Assembly: GCA_016714365.1 (NCBI GenBank)
Contig: JADJNH010000005.1
Coordinates: 2,766,501 to 2,830,500, forward strand
DNA length: 64,000 nt
Direction of reading: 5' to 3'
Origin: Candidatus Vicinibacter affinis
Lineage (GTDB): Bacteria > Bacteroidota > Bacteroidia > Chitinophagales > Saprospiraceae
Below the pieces are notes generated by a model. The model saw nothing but the letters and a program-made list of their open reading frames with translations. It had not been told where the DNA came from and did no database searches. Shown one piece after another: positions 52,315 through 60,740 of the stretch (positions are counted from its first letter, which is position 1; every line of letters begins with the position of its first letter). The position numbers and the translations under genes are program-made.

Positions 52315-52746
52315 TTAATTTGATGCAACATTTTGATAATCTCTTCTTACTACCATTTTAGTCAAAACAGGTAGCTTTTGTGCCGCAAGATTAAAAGCCT
52401 CTTCCGCAACATTAAATGGAACTCCATCCATTTCAAACATGATGGTACCAGGTTTAATGATCGCAACATAATGATCCAAAGCTCCTTTTCCCTTTCCCAT
52501 CCTTACTTCTGCGGGCTTTGAAGTAACAGGTCTGTCAGGAAAAATTCTAATCCATACTGACCCTTCTCTCTTCATATGACGAGTCATTGCAACCCTGGCA
52601 GCTTCAATCTGTCGGTTTGTCAATCTTGCTCCGTCAAGTGATTTCAAACCAAAAGAGCCAAACGCTATAGTATGCCCTCTATGGGCATCTCCTTTGTTTC
52701 TACCTTTTTGTTGTTTCCTGTATTTCAGTCGTTTAGGCTGTAACAT
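52315..52746 (-). CDS. rplP: 50S ribosomal protein L16
   Basis: The 143-aa protein organises the A-site tRNA region of the 50S subunit. Recognised by MLQPKRLKYRKQQKGRNKG, FGLKSLDGARLTNRQIEAARVAMTRHMKREG, RIFPDRPVTSKPAEVRMGKGKGA and the C-terminal AAQKLPVLTKMV. Confidence 0.97.
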   Translation of the reverse strand: MLQPKRLKYRKQQKGRNKGDAHRGHTIAFGSFGLKSLDGARLTNRQIEAARVAMTRHMKREGSVWIRIFPDRPVTSKPAEVRMGKGKGALDHYVAIIKPGTIMFEMDGVPFNVAEEAFNLAAQKLPVLTKMVVRRDYQNVASN

Positions 52747-52806
52747 GACTTTATTCTATTTGTCTTTTAAAAAAAGAGTTGCAAAATTACAACAATTTAT
52801 TGAATA

Positions 52807-53547
52807 TTATCTCCTTTTATCCCTTCTTCCTTCTCCCCCTCCTGGTCTTTCTGGTCTACCTCCACCTTTAAAAGGTTTTGTTTCTTTTTTGGCAACACCT
52901 ACAAGTGGAGATAAATCCCTTTTAGTGAATACTTCACCCTTGCAAATCCATACCTTAATCCCAATCTTACCATAAACGGTTAGTGCTTCCTTTATTGAAT
53001 AATCAATATCTGCTCTAAAAGTATGCAATGGTATACGGCCTTCTTTGTATTCTTCAGAGCGTGCCATCTCTGCACCATTCAATCGACCTGAAACTCGAAT
53101 CTTTACTCCTTCAGCACCTGCTCTTATGGTTGATTGAATCGCCATTTTTATAGCTCTTCTGTAGTTTATCCTGGATTCAATTTGCTTGGCAACAGAATCT
53201 CCTACGATAGCTGCATCTAATTCCGGTTTTCTAATCTCAATAATATTGATTTGAACATCCTGATCAGATAACTTTTTAAGTTCTTCCCGAATTCTATCTA
53301 CTTCTGTTCCACCCTTACCAATAATAATCCCTGGTCTGGAAGTCTGAATTGAAACAGTTATACGCTTGAGAGTACGTTCAATAACTATCCTGGCAATACC
53401 TCCCTTAGGTATCCTGGCATTCAAATAGTTTCTGATTTTTTCATCTTCAACTACTTTTTGCGCCATGTTATGTCCACCAAACCAGTTAGACTCCCATCCT
53501 CTGATGATTCCTAATCGGTTACCAATTGGATTTGCTTTTTGACCCAT
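52807..53547 (-). CDS. rpsC: 30S ribosomal protein S3
   Basis: The 246-aa protein lines the mRNA entry pore. The KH domain holds the IIIGKGGTEVDRIREEL GxxG loop. The C-terminal domain has GVKIRVSGRLNGAEMARSEEYKEGRIPLHTFRADIDY and a Gly/Arg/Pro-rich tail. A 60-bp gap separates it from rplP. Confidence 0.97.
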   Translation of the reverse strand: MGQKANPIGNRLGIIRGWESNWFGGHNMAQKVVEDEKIRNYLNARIPKGGIARIVIERTLKRITVSIQTSRPGIIIGKGGTEVDRIREELKKLSDQDVQINIIEIRKPELDAAIVGDSVAKQIESRINYRRAIKMAIQSTIRAGAEGVKIRVSGRLNGAEMARSEEYKEGRIPLHTFRADIDYSIKEALTVYGKIGIKVWICKGEVFTKRDLSPLVGVAKKETKPFKGGGRPERPGGGEGRRDKRR

Positions 53548-53570
53548 TAATTTATTATTTAATAAAGCTA

Positions 53571-53924
53571 TTAATTAGATTTGTTTTGAGAAGCAACAAT
53601 CAAGGTAACATGGTTTCTACGCTTCCTAATTCGATGCGCACGTCCATGTGGAGCTGGCTGAAATCGCTTAATTACAGCTCCTCCATCAACAAACGCAGTC
53701 TTAACGATCAGATCGTGATTGTCGGCTTCACCTTCTCCATGTTTTTGCTCCCAATTGTTTATGGCCGATAAGAGAAGTTTTTCCAACCAACCCGAAGCTT
53801 CTTTTTTAGTATACTTGAGAATGCTCAAAGCCTGATTCACCTTCTTTCCCCTGATAAGGTCTACGACCAGTCTCATTTTTCGGGGAGACATCGGGCAATT
53901 TCTTAATTTAGCTACTGCTTCCAT
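53571..53924 (-). CDS. rplV: 50S ribosomal protein L22
   Basis: The 117-aa protein, whose beta-hairpin reaches into the exit tunnel, is a site of macrolide resistance mutations. Recognised by KLRNCPMSPRKMRLVVDLIRGKKVNQALSIL and FQPAPHGRAHRIRKRRNHVTLIV. Between rpsS and rpsC. Confidence 0.97.
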   Translation of the reverse strand: MEAVAKLRNCPMSPRKMRLVVDLIRGKKVNQALSILKYTKKEASGWLEKLLLSAINNWEQKHGEGEADNHDLIVKTAFVDGGAVIKRFQPAPHGRAHRIRKRRNHVTLIVASQNKSN

Positions 53925-53949
53925 ATTCTTATTTCCCTTGTATTTTAAA

Positions 53950-54213
53950 TTAGCGGTTACCGGAATGACCCTTGAATGTTCTGGTTGGAGAAAATTCTCC
54001 CAACTTATGCCCTACCATATTTTCAGAAACATACACAGGGATAAAAGATTTACCATTGTGTACAGCTATTGTTTCACCAACCATATCTGGAATTATCATG
54101 GAAGCTCTACTCCAAGTTTTAATTACAGATTTCTTGTTTGTTTCTTTAGCTTTAAGTACCTTATCTAGCAATTTATGGTAAACGTAAGGTCCTTTTTTTA
54201 TTGATCTTGCCAT
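53950..54213 (-). CDS. rpsS: 30S ribosomal protein S19
   Basis: The 87-aa head protein contacts S13 and 23S. Recognised by ARSIKKGPYVYHKLLDKV, KTWSRASMIIPDMVGETIAVHNGKSFIPVYVSENMVGHKLGEFSPTRTFKGH. Follows rplB. Confidence 0.97.
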   Translation of the reverse strand: MARSIKKGPYVYHKLLDKVLKAKETNKKSVIKTWSRASMIIPDMVGETIAVHNGKSFIPVYVSENMVGHKLGEFSPTRTFKGHSGNR

Positions 54214-54243
54214 ATTTTTTCAATGGTGGTTTAAAAATTAACT

Positions 54244-55071
54244 TTATTTAGTTTTTCTTTTAGAAACAATCAGATTGTCAGAATGCTTGTGTGGACTTCT
54301 GGTTTTAAGTCCTTTAGAAAACTGACCATTTCTTGATCTTGGCTGTCCTCCGGAAGATCTACCCTCTCCACCACCCATAGGGTGATCAACAGGATTCATC
54401 GCAACCCCCCTAGATCTGGATTTAAATCCAAGCCAACGATATCTTCCAGCTTTGCCAATTGCTTCAAGTGCATGATCGGGATTTGATGTCGAGCCAATGG
54501 TAGCCTTACATGACATTAGAATTCGTCTCACTTCACCTGAAGGCATTTTAACAACAGCATAACGGTCTTCTTTTCCCATCATGGTAGCAGAAGTTCCGGC
54601 TGATCTAACCAATGCCGCACCTTGTCCAGGATGCAATTCTATTGAATGAATGCTTGATCCCAGTGGTACTTCTGCAAGCAACAAGGCATTTCCGATTTCA
54701 GGAGCCGCACCTGGACCGCTGACTAGTTTGGTCCCAACCTTCAACCCTTGAGGGGCTAAAATGTATCTTTTTTCACCATCTGCATAAACCAATAGTGCAA
54801 TAAAAGCGGTCCTATTTGGATCGTATTCAATGCTTTTAACTGTAGCACTGATACCATCTTTATTTCTCAAAAAGTCGATTAACCTATATTTTTGTTTGTG
54901 ACCTCCCCCTCTGTGTCTGGTGGTACGTCTTCCTTGATTATTCCTTCCTCCTGTACCTGACATAGGAGCCAACAATGACTTTTCAGGCACATCGGTCGTG
55001 AGCTCCTCGAAGGTATTGGCAACCCTGAATCGGGTGCCCGGAGTAACGGGTTTTAATTTTTTAACTGGCAT
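54244..55071 (-). CDS. rplB: 50S ribosomal protein L2
   Basis: The 275-aa protein supports the peptidyl-transferase centre and subunit association. Recognised by NNQGRRTTRHRGGGHKQKYRLIDF near the N-terminus, and by the conserved GVAMNPVDHPMGGGEGRSSGG whose His is important for peptidyl transfer. Follows rplW by 11 bp. Confidence 0.98.
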   Translation of the reverse strand: MPVKKLKPVTPGTRFRVANTFEELTTDVPEKSLLAPMSGTGGRNNQGRRTTRHRGGGHKQKYRLIDFLRNKDGISATVKSIEYDPNRTAFIALLVYADGEKRYILAPQGLKVGTKLVSGPGAAPEIGNALLLAEVPLGSSIHSIELHPGQGAALVRSAGTSATMMGKEDRYAVVKMPSGEVRRILMSCKATIGSTSNPDHALEAIGKAGRYRWLGFKSRSRGVAMNPVDHPMGGGEGRSSGGQPRSRNGQFSKGLKTRSPHKHSDNLIVSKRKTK

Positions 55072-55082
55072 ATCGCTTAGTT

Positions 55083-55379
55083 TTACTCTTCACTAAAAAT
55101 ATTAATTTCTTCCCCGGCAGCAAGTGTAACTACAGCTTTCTTGTAAGCTGGCTTTCTGCCTTTTAAAACAGCACGTTTTGTATTTCTTACCACTGACTTT
55201 CCGGCTATGACCAAAGTATTAACTGATTCAACTTTCACGTTGTAAGTGGCTGCCACACTTTTCTGAATTTCAATCTTATTACTATCTCTATGTACAATGA
55301 ATGTATATTGATTGCGCTTAGAAGAGAGCTTTTCAGCTTTCTCTGTAATGACTGGTCTTACTAAAATTTGTTTGGTCAT
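55083..55379 (-). CDS. rplW: 50S ribosomal protein L23
   Basis: The 98-aa protein at the exit tunnel docks trigger factor and SRP. Recognised by ILVRPVITEKAEKLSSKRNQYTFIVHRDSNKIEIQKSVAATYNVKVESVNTLV and GRKPAYKKAVVTL. It starts 5 bp after the rplD stop. Confidence 0.96.
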   Translation of the reverse strand: MTKQILVRPVITEKAEKLSSKRNQYTFIVHRDSNKIEIQKSVAATYNVKVESVNTLVIAGKSVVRNTKRAVLKGRKPAYKKAVVTLAAGEEINIFSEE

Positions 55380-55384
55380 GACTA

Positions 55385-56011
55385 TTAGCTTAAAGTTTCT
55401 GTAATTTTTTGAATACTTGATTCAGTCAATAAAAGTGTCTGACAATTTAACATTTCATATGTACTTAAATCAGCAGCAACTTTCAACTTTGTTTTAGCCA
55501 GATTCCTGCCAGAAAGAAATGTTGTTTCATTGTGGTCTGGAGTTACTACTAAGGTTTTAGAAGTTGATAACCCAAGATTTTTTAAAATATTCAGGAACTC
55601 ACTTGTTTTTGGCTTAGCAAAACTAAAATCTTCCACAACTTTAATTTTGTTGTTGGTAAGCAATTGAGAAAGTGCAGATTTTCTAGCCAAAACTTTAACC
55701 TTCTTGTTTAGTTTTTGGGAGTAATCCCTTGGATGAGGTCCAAAAGCACGTCCTCCTCCTTTAAACATAGGATTCTTCAACGACCCGGCTCTAGCCCCAC
55801 CTGTACCTTTTTGTCTTTTAAACTTTTTAGTAGTACGGTGTACATCACCTCGTTCAGTTGAATCATGAGTACCTTGCCTTTGATTGGCTAAGTACTCCTT
55901 CACTGCCAGATAAATGACATGGGTATTTGGCTCAATTCCAAAAATGGATTCCGGAAGATCTACACTCCTTCCTGTATTTTGCCCCTGAGTATTTAGAACA
56001 TCAATCTTCAT
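55385..56011 (-). CDS. rplD: 50S ribosomal protein L4
   Basis: The 208-aa protein has a loop that enters the tunnel and in E. coli represses the S10 operon. Recognised by HRTTKKFKRQKGTGGARAGSLKNPMFKGGGRAFGPHPRDYSQKLNKKVKVLARKSALSQ. Its start ATG overlaps the rplC stop by one base. Confidence 0.97.
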   Translation of the reverse strand: MKIDVLNTQGQNTGRSVDLPESIFGIEPNTHVIYLAVKEYLANQRQGTHDSTERGDVHRTTKKFKRQKGTGGARAGSLKNPMFKGGGRAFGPHPRDYSQKLNKKVKVLARKSALSQLLTNNKIKVVEDFSFAKPKTSEFLNILKNLGLSTSKTLVVTPDHNETTFLSGRNLAKTKLKVAADLSTYEMLNCQTLLLTESSIQKITETLS

Positions 56012-56640
56012 TACTTAGTGCTTTTTTCGATGACAACAATAGATCCTTTGTGACCGGGAATTGCACCTCGAATCAACAATAGATTTTTTTCTCCTAATAT
56101 TTTAGCGATTTTAAGATTCTTGACTTTCACCTGCTCAACTCCTTGGCGACCAGCCATTCTTAATCCTTTTACAACTTTTGATGGGTAAGAGGAAGCACCG
56201 ATTGACCCGGGAGCCCTGCCTCTGTTATGCTGACCGTGAGTTGCGTTTTGAACACCCCCAAATCCGTGCCTTTTTACAACACCCTGAAAACCTTTACCCT
56301 TGGTAAATCCGATGGCATGAACTGTATCTCCTTCAGTAAAAATATCAGATATGCTGATTTCCTCTCCTAGGTTTTTATTTCCAGGAATATTCTTAAACTC
56401 CAAAGACTTCTTCTTTGGGGTCGTATTTGATTTTAAGAAGTGACCTGTGATAGCTTTATTGGCATTTTTTGCCCGTGCCTCACCATATGACACTTGTAGT
56501 GCAGAATATCCATCCGAATCTTCTGTTTTGACTTGGGTTACGACGTTAGGAGATGCTTCCACAACTGTACATGCAATGGCTTTACCATCTGCAGCATAGA
56601 TGCTTGTCATTCCAACCTTTGTTCCGATTATTCCATTCAC
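56011..56640 (-). CDS. rplC: 50S ribosomal protein L3
   Basis: The 209-aa protein near the peptidyl-transferase centre begins at a GTG codon (56640), giving the expected NGIIGTKVGMTSIYAADGK start. The TKGKGFQGVVKRHGFGG and HGQHNRGRAPGSIGASSYPSKVVKGLRMAGRQG loops are intact. It is 88 bp from rpsJ and abuts rplD. Confidence 0.97.
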   Translation of the reverse strand: MNGIIGTKVGMTSIYAADGKAIACTVVEASPNVVTQVKTEDSDGYSALQVSYGEARAKNANKAITGHFLKSNTTPKKKSLEFKNIPGNKNLGEEISISDIFTEGDTVHAIGFTKGKGFQGVVKRHGFGGVQNATHGQHNRGRAPGSIGASSYPSKVVKGLRMAGRQGVEQVKVKNLKIAKILGEKNLLLIRGAIPGHKGSIVVIEKSTK

Positions 56641-56728
56641 GGTTAATAAGTTTTATTGTTAATTCCCAGCACCTGGAGTCCAATTAGGAACCCAGATACT
56701 AAAAAATAATTTTTAGTACAATAATAAA

Positions 56729-57037
56729 TTAGGATAACTTAACTTGTATGTCAACGCCGCTGGGCAGTTCGAGTTTTGACAACGCATCGACTGTCTTAGG
56801 AGTCGGTGTGTAGATCTCGATTAAACGCTTATGTGTCCGAAGCTGAAACTGCTCACGAGCTTTCTTATTTACGTGCGGAGAACGCAACACGGTAAATATT
56901 TCTTTCTCAGTTGGCAGCGGAATCGGACCGGCAACAACTGCACCGCTATTGCGAACAGTTTTGACAATCTTCTCGGTACTTTTGTCCACCAAATTGTGGT
57001 CATAAGACCGGAGCTTTATCCGAATTTTTTGATTCAT
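56729..57037 (-). CDS. rpsJ: 30S ribosomal protein S10
   Basis: The 102-aa protein, also NusE in antitermination complexes, is recognised by KIRIKLRSYDHNLVDKSTEKIVKTVRNSG, PLPTEKEIFTVLRSPHVNKKAREQFQLRTHKRLIEIYTPTPKTVDALSKLELPSGVDIQVKL. It follows fusA directly, with no tuf between. Confidence 0.97.
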   Translation of the reverse strand: MNQKIRIKLRSYDHNLVDKSTEKIVKTVRNSGAVVAGPIPLPTEKEIFTVLRSPHVNKKAREQFQLRTHKRLIEIYTPTPKTVDALSKLELPSGVDIQVKLS

Positions 57038-57062
57038 GCCTGATATTTAATTTATGTTAATT

Positions 57063-59216
57063 TTAAACTTTTACGTTTCCTTTAGCCTTTGCAATTACAT
57101 CTTCTGCAATTTGCTTCGGCACAGGAGAATAATGTGAAAACTCCATGGTAGAACTTGCCCTTCCTGAAGTGATGGTCCTTAACTGAGTTACATAACCAAA
57201 CATTTCTGAAAGTGGAACTTCAGCTTGTATCGCAACAGCCCCACCCATTCTTGGTTCCTGCCCTTTGGGCAACCCTCTCCTCCTGTTGAGGTCACCAATT
57301 ACAGGACCTACATAGTCTTCCGGAGTAATTACTTCCAATTTCATGATTGGCTCAAGAATTTGTGGACCTGTCTTAGGAGCTGCCTCTCTGAATCCATCTT
57401 TAGCACACAATTCAAATGCCTGAGGCTTGGAATCCACAGCATGCATGGAACCGTCATAAACACGGATTTTCATGCTTTCGATATTATATCCGGCCAAAAT
57501 ACCTTGATTCATCATTGACTCAAAACCTTTGGTGATGGCAGGCATGTAAGATTTATCAATTGCTCCTCCAAAAATATCCCACACAAATTGCATTCTGGAT
57601 TTTCCTGCTTTGAATTCTTCACTGTTTACAAATTCCTCATCCGCAGGCCCTATGCTGAAAGCCATATCGGCAAACAATCCAGACCCTCCAGTTTGCTTTT
57701 TTAACCTTTCTCTGTGTTCGATCGTTTTGGTTAGTGACTCTTTGTAATTAACCTGTGGAGCACCTTGATTACATTCAACGTTAAACTCCCTTCGCAACCT
57801 GTCTACAATAATTTCAAGATGCAACTCCCCCATACCACTTATAATGGTTTGGCCTGTATTCTCATCTGTAAATACCCTGAATGTAGGATCTTCTTCTGCT
57901 AATTTAGCCAAGGACATCCCCAATTTATCCTGATCTTTTTGAGTCTTAGGTTCTACCGCAATGGAAATTACCGGCTCAGGAAAATTCATCGCTTCCAAAA
58001 TAATTGGATGGGCTTCGTCACATAAGGTATCTCCGGTCTTAATATCTTTGAATCCTACCGCCGCTGCAATATCTCCTGCCTCTACGTATTCAATTGATTT
58101 TCTGTCATTTGCATGCATTAAAAACAATCGAGATATACGCTCTTTATCGGTAGTTATCTTATCCTTCTCTGAACGAACTTTCATAACGTAAGATCCGGCA
58201 TCAAGTCTTCCTGAATAGACCCGAATAAACACCAAACGACCTACAAATGGATCTGTGGCAACTTTGAAAGCAAGAGCAGAAAAAGGATCATCAACAGATG
58301 GTCTTCTAATCAGTTCCTCATCATTTTTAGGGTTTATACCTTTTACCGCTTCAACATCCAATGGACTAGGCAGAAAGGCACACACAGCATCTAACACAGC
58401 TTGTACCCCTTTATTTTTGAATGCCGAACCGCACATCATTGGGACAAATTTCATGTCACAAACTGCGGCGCGAATCGCATTTATCATTTCTTCTTCAGTG
58501 ATGGATTCCGGATCATCAAAAAATTTCACCAAGAGATCATCATCATATTCCGCAATATTTTCTATTAGTTGCTGACGATATTCTTGAACGGTTTCTTTAA
58601 TATCCTCAGGAATCGGAATTTCCTTATAGGTCATTCCTCTAGACTCCTCATCCCAAATAATTGCCTTGTTGGTGATAAGGTCAACAACACCAGAAAAATG
58701 TTCTTCTGCACCTATAGGAACTTGAAGCGGGACTGCATTGGACCCTAACATCTTTTTGACTTGGTTGACAACCATAAAAAAGTCAGCACCTTGCCTGTCC
58801 ATTTTATTTACAAATCCCAATCTCGGCACCTTATAATTATCGGCTAATCTCCAGTTCGTTTCTGATTGTGGCTCAACTCCATCAACCGCGCTAAATAAAA
58901 ATACTAGACCGTCAAGAACCCTTAATGAGCGATTCACTTCAACTGTGAAGTCAACGTGCCCAGGGGTGTCAATAATATTTACAATATAAGGTTGATCTTT
59001 CCAACTCCAATTTGTTTGGGTGGCAGCAGAAGTAATAGTAATACCTCTCTCTTGCTCTTGAGCCATCCAATCCATTGTAGCCGCTCCATCATGAACTTCT
59101 CCAATCTTGTGAGTCAAACCCGTATAGTACAAAATACGTTCAGTAGTAGTTGTCTTGCCTGCATCGATGTGTGCAGCAATTCCAATATTTCTGAGGTATC
59201 TTAAATCTTTAGCCAT
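57063..59216 (-). CDS. fusA: Translation elongation factor G
   Basis: The 717-aa GTPase drives ribosomal translocation. The G1 motif AHIDAGKTT is near residues 14-22, G3 DTPGH and G4 NKMD follow, and switch I contains ERGITITSAATQTNW. Domain IV carries the conserved EVTNYR-like and GVIGDLNRRRG (here GPVIGDLNRRRGLPKGQ) segments. The length suits the single essential EF-G. It lies in the str-type order rpsL-rpsG-fusA. Confidence 0.98.
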   Translation of the reverse strand: MAKDLRYLRNIGIAAHIDAGKTTTTERILYYTGLTHKIGEVHDGAATMDWMAQEQERGITITSAATQTNWSWKDQPYIVNIIDTPGHVDFTVEVNRSLRVLDGLVFLFSAVDGVEPQSETNWRLADNYKVPRLGFVNKMDRQGADFFMVVNQVKKMLGSNAVPLQVPIGAEEHFSGVVDLITNKAIIWDEESRGMTYKEIPIPEDIKETVQEYRQQLIENIAEYDDDLLVKFFDDPESITEEEMINAIRAAVCDMKFVPMMCGSAFKNKGVQAVLDAVCAFLPSPLDVEAVKGINPKNDEELIRRPSVDDPFSALAFKVATDPFVGRLVFIRVYSGRLDAGSYVMKVRSEKDKITTDKERISRLFLMHANDRKSIEYVEAGDIAAAVGFKDIKTGDTLCDEAHPIILEAMNFPEPVISIAVEPKTQKDQDKLGMSLAKLAEEDPTFRVFTDENTGQTIISGMGELHLEIIVDRLRREFNVECNQGAPQVNYKESLTKTIEHRERLKKQTGGSGLFADMAFSIGPADEEFVNSEEFKAGKSRMQFVWDIFGGAIDKSYMPAITKGFESMMNQGILAGYNIESMKIRVYDGSMHAVDSKPQAFELCAKDGFREAAPKTGPQILEPIMKLEVITPEDYVGPVIGDLNRRRGLPKGQEPRMGGAVAIQAEVPLSEMFGYVTQLRTITSGRASSTMEFSHYSPVPKQIAEDVIAKAKGNVKV

Positions 59217-59228
59217 TTTTTTTGAATA

Positions 59229-59696
59229 TTAAACTTTAAAATGTGCAAAGGCTCTGTTTGATTCAGCCATTTTATGGGTATCTTCTTTCTTTTTAACAGC
59301 AGCACCCTCCCCTTTTGCAGCAGCTATCACTTCAGCAGCTAATTTATCAGCCATACCTTTGCCTGCTCTGGCCCTAGAATACTTAATTAACCATTTAATT
59401 CCAATGGAAAGCTTCCTGGATGGCCTCATTTCCATAGGTATTTGAAACGTAGCGCCCCCAATTCTTTTAGGTCTCACCTCAATATGCGGCATCACGTTAC
59501 CTAAAGCTCTTTTCCATACTTCATGCGGATTTTCTGTGGTTTTTGTTTCCACTTGATCCATCGCAGAATAGAAAATGCTGTACGCAGTACTCTTTTTACC
59601 CTGCCAAAGCATATTATTTACAAATTGGGTAACCATAGTATCACCAAACCTAGGATCCGGTTCCAAAATTCTCTTCTTTGGTTTATGCTTTCTCAT
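59229..59696 (-). CDS. rpsG: 30S ribosomal protein S7
   Basis: The 155-aa head-assembly protein is recognised by KKRILEPDPRFGDTMVTQFVNNMLWQGKKSTAYSIFYSAMD, ALGNVMPHIEVRPKRIGGATFQIPMEMRPSRKLSIGIKWLI and the AFAHFKV end. Between rpsL and fusA. Confidence 0.97.
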   Translation of the reverse strand: MRKHKPKKRILEPDPRFGDTMVTQFVNNMLWQGKKSTAYSIFYSAMDQVETKTTENPHEVWKRALGNVMPHIEVRPKRIGGATFQIPMEMRPSRKLSIGIKWLIKYSRARAGKGMADKLAAEVIAAAKGEGAAVKKKEDTHKMAESNRAFAHFKV

Positions 59697-59722
59697 TATT
59701 TAATATCAGCTTAATGGTTGAT

Positions 59723-60097
59723 TTATTTTTTTGGACGTTTAGAGCCATATTTAGACCTGCTTTTCTTACGGTTGTTTACTCCAGCAGTATCAAGAGCACC
59801 TCTTACTATCGTATAACGAACTCCCGGAAGGTCTTTTACTCTACCTCCTCTCACCAACACGATGGAGTGCTCCTGGAGGTTATGACCCTCTCCTGGTATG
59901 TAACAAATTACCTCTATTCCGTTAACCAAACGCACTTTAGCCACCTTTCTCAATGCAGAGTTTGGTTTTTTTGGCGTTGTTGTATAAACACGGGTACAGA
60001 CTCCCCTTTTCTGAGGATTTGACTGAAGAGCCCTTGATTTGCTCTTGTATTCAACTATTTCGCGTCCTTTTCGGATTAACTGGTTAATTGTAGGCAT
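59723..60097 (-). CDS. rpsL: 30S ribosomal protein S12
   Basis: The 124-aa decoding-centre protein is the first gene of the block. The two streptomycin-site loops carry the ordinary sensitive residues: TTPKKPNSALRKVAKVRL (Lys near 43) and RGGRVKDLPGVRYTIVRGALD (Lys near 88). A consensus promoter lies about 90 bp upstream. Confidence 0.98.
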   Translation of the reverse strand: MPTINQLIRKGREIVEYKSKSRALQSNPQKRGVCTRVYTTTPKKPNSALRKVAKVRLVNGIEVICYIPGEGHNLQEHSIVLVRGGRVKDLPGVRYTIVRGALDTAGVNNRKKSRSKYGSKRPKK

Positions 60098-60184
60098 ACT
60101 TTAATATCTCTTTATCTTTTGGTATAAAAACTTATTAAGTTCAAAATCAATACCTTATAGACATACCTATTCCATAAGGAGACG

Positions 60185-60215
60185 CAAAGGTAATATACTT
60201 TTCAATATTCACAAA
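60185..60215 (-). promoter_or_regulatory. Main promoter of the str/S10/spc/alpha ribosomal operon
   Basis: On the minus strand TTTG (60215-60212), a 19-nt spacer and TACCTTTG (60192-60185) match the Bacteroidota housekeeping consensus TTTG-N17-23-TAnnTTTG exactly. About 80 nt of leader would precede rpsL. No comparable element is seen inside the gene block. Confidence 0.8.
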
Positions 60216-60237
60216 ATCAGATAAAGATTTTTATCAA

Positions 60238-60245
60238 TAGCTTTG
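60238..60245 (+). promoter_or_regulatory. Promoter -7 element of the GNAT gene
   Basis: TAGCTTTG matches TAnnTTTG, 29 bp upstream of the ATG at 60275, divergent from the rpsL promoter about 25 bp away. No TTTG at -33. Confidence 0.45.
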
Positions 60246-60274
60246 CAGCTTAACAACAAATTAGATAAAAAACC

Positions 60275-60730
60275 ATGATTACCCTCCGAAAAATAAACAA
60301 AGCTGATTCATCGAGTATATTTGATCTCGTGATGGAACTTGCTGTTTTTGAAAAGTCAGCGAGCGCAGTTAAAACTTGTCCTGAAGATTTCGAATCCAAT
60401 TATGAAAAGGGGATTTTTGATGGATTTGTAGCAGAAGTTACAGGCCAGGGCATTGTTGGTATGGCCCTTTTTTTTTCTTATTTTTCCACCTGGAATGGGT
60501 TTACGATCTATTTGGAGGACCTTTACGTTAAAGAAGACCATAGAGGAAAAGAAATTGGCAAAATGTTGTTCGAAGAAGTTCTTAACCATGCCAAGGCTCA
60601 TGACGCAAAAATGGTAAAGTGGCAAGTTTTAGATTGGAACGAATCAGCAAAGAATTTCTACCATAAATTTGGCAGTATTTTTATAAAGGGTTGGGAAAAC
60701 GGTGTTATTTACCTGAATGAGAAGGTTTAG
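60275..60730 (+). CDS. GNAT family N-acetyltransferase (diamine/thialysine acetyltransferase-like)
   Basis: A 151-aa cytoplasmic single-domain acetyltransferase. It has the acetyl-CoA-binding motif A LYVKEDHRGKEIGKMLFEEVLNHA (about residues 85-110), with the R/Q-x-x-G-x-G/A-like HRGKEIGK. The WQVLDWNESAKNFYHKFG end is like the spermidine/spermine (SSAT) and thialysine acetyltransferase subgroup. The likely substrate is a small polyamine or lysine-like amine, not proven. It is 10 bp upstream of the membrane sulfatase-like gene and probably co-transcribed. Confidence 0.85.
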   Translation: MITLRKINKADSSSIFDLVMELAVFEKSASAVKTCPEDFESNYEKGIFDGFVAEVTGQGIVGMALFFSYFSTWNGFTIYLEDLYVKEDHRGKEIGKMLFEEVLNHAKAHDAKMVKWQVLDWNESAKNFYHKFGSIFIKGWENGVIYLNEKV

Positions 60731-60740
60731 TTAATATTAC

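Noticed and set aside
57038..57062. Missing tuf between fusA and rpsJ as a deletion
   Set aside because: Bacteroidota normally encode tuf elsewhere; the 25-bp junction looks intact.
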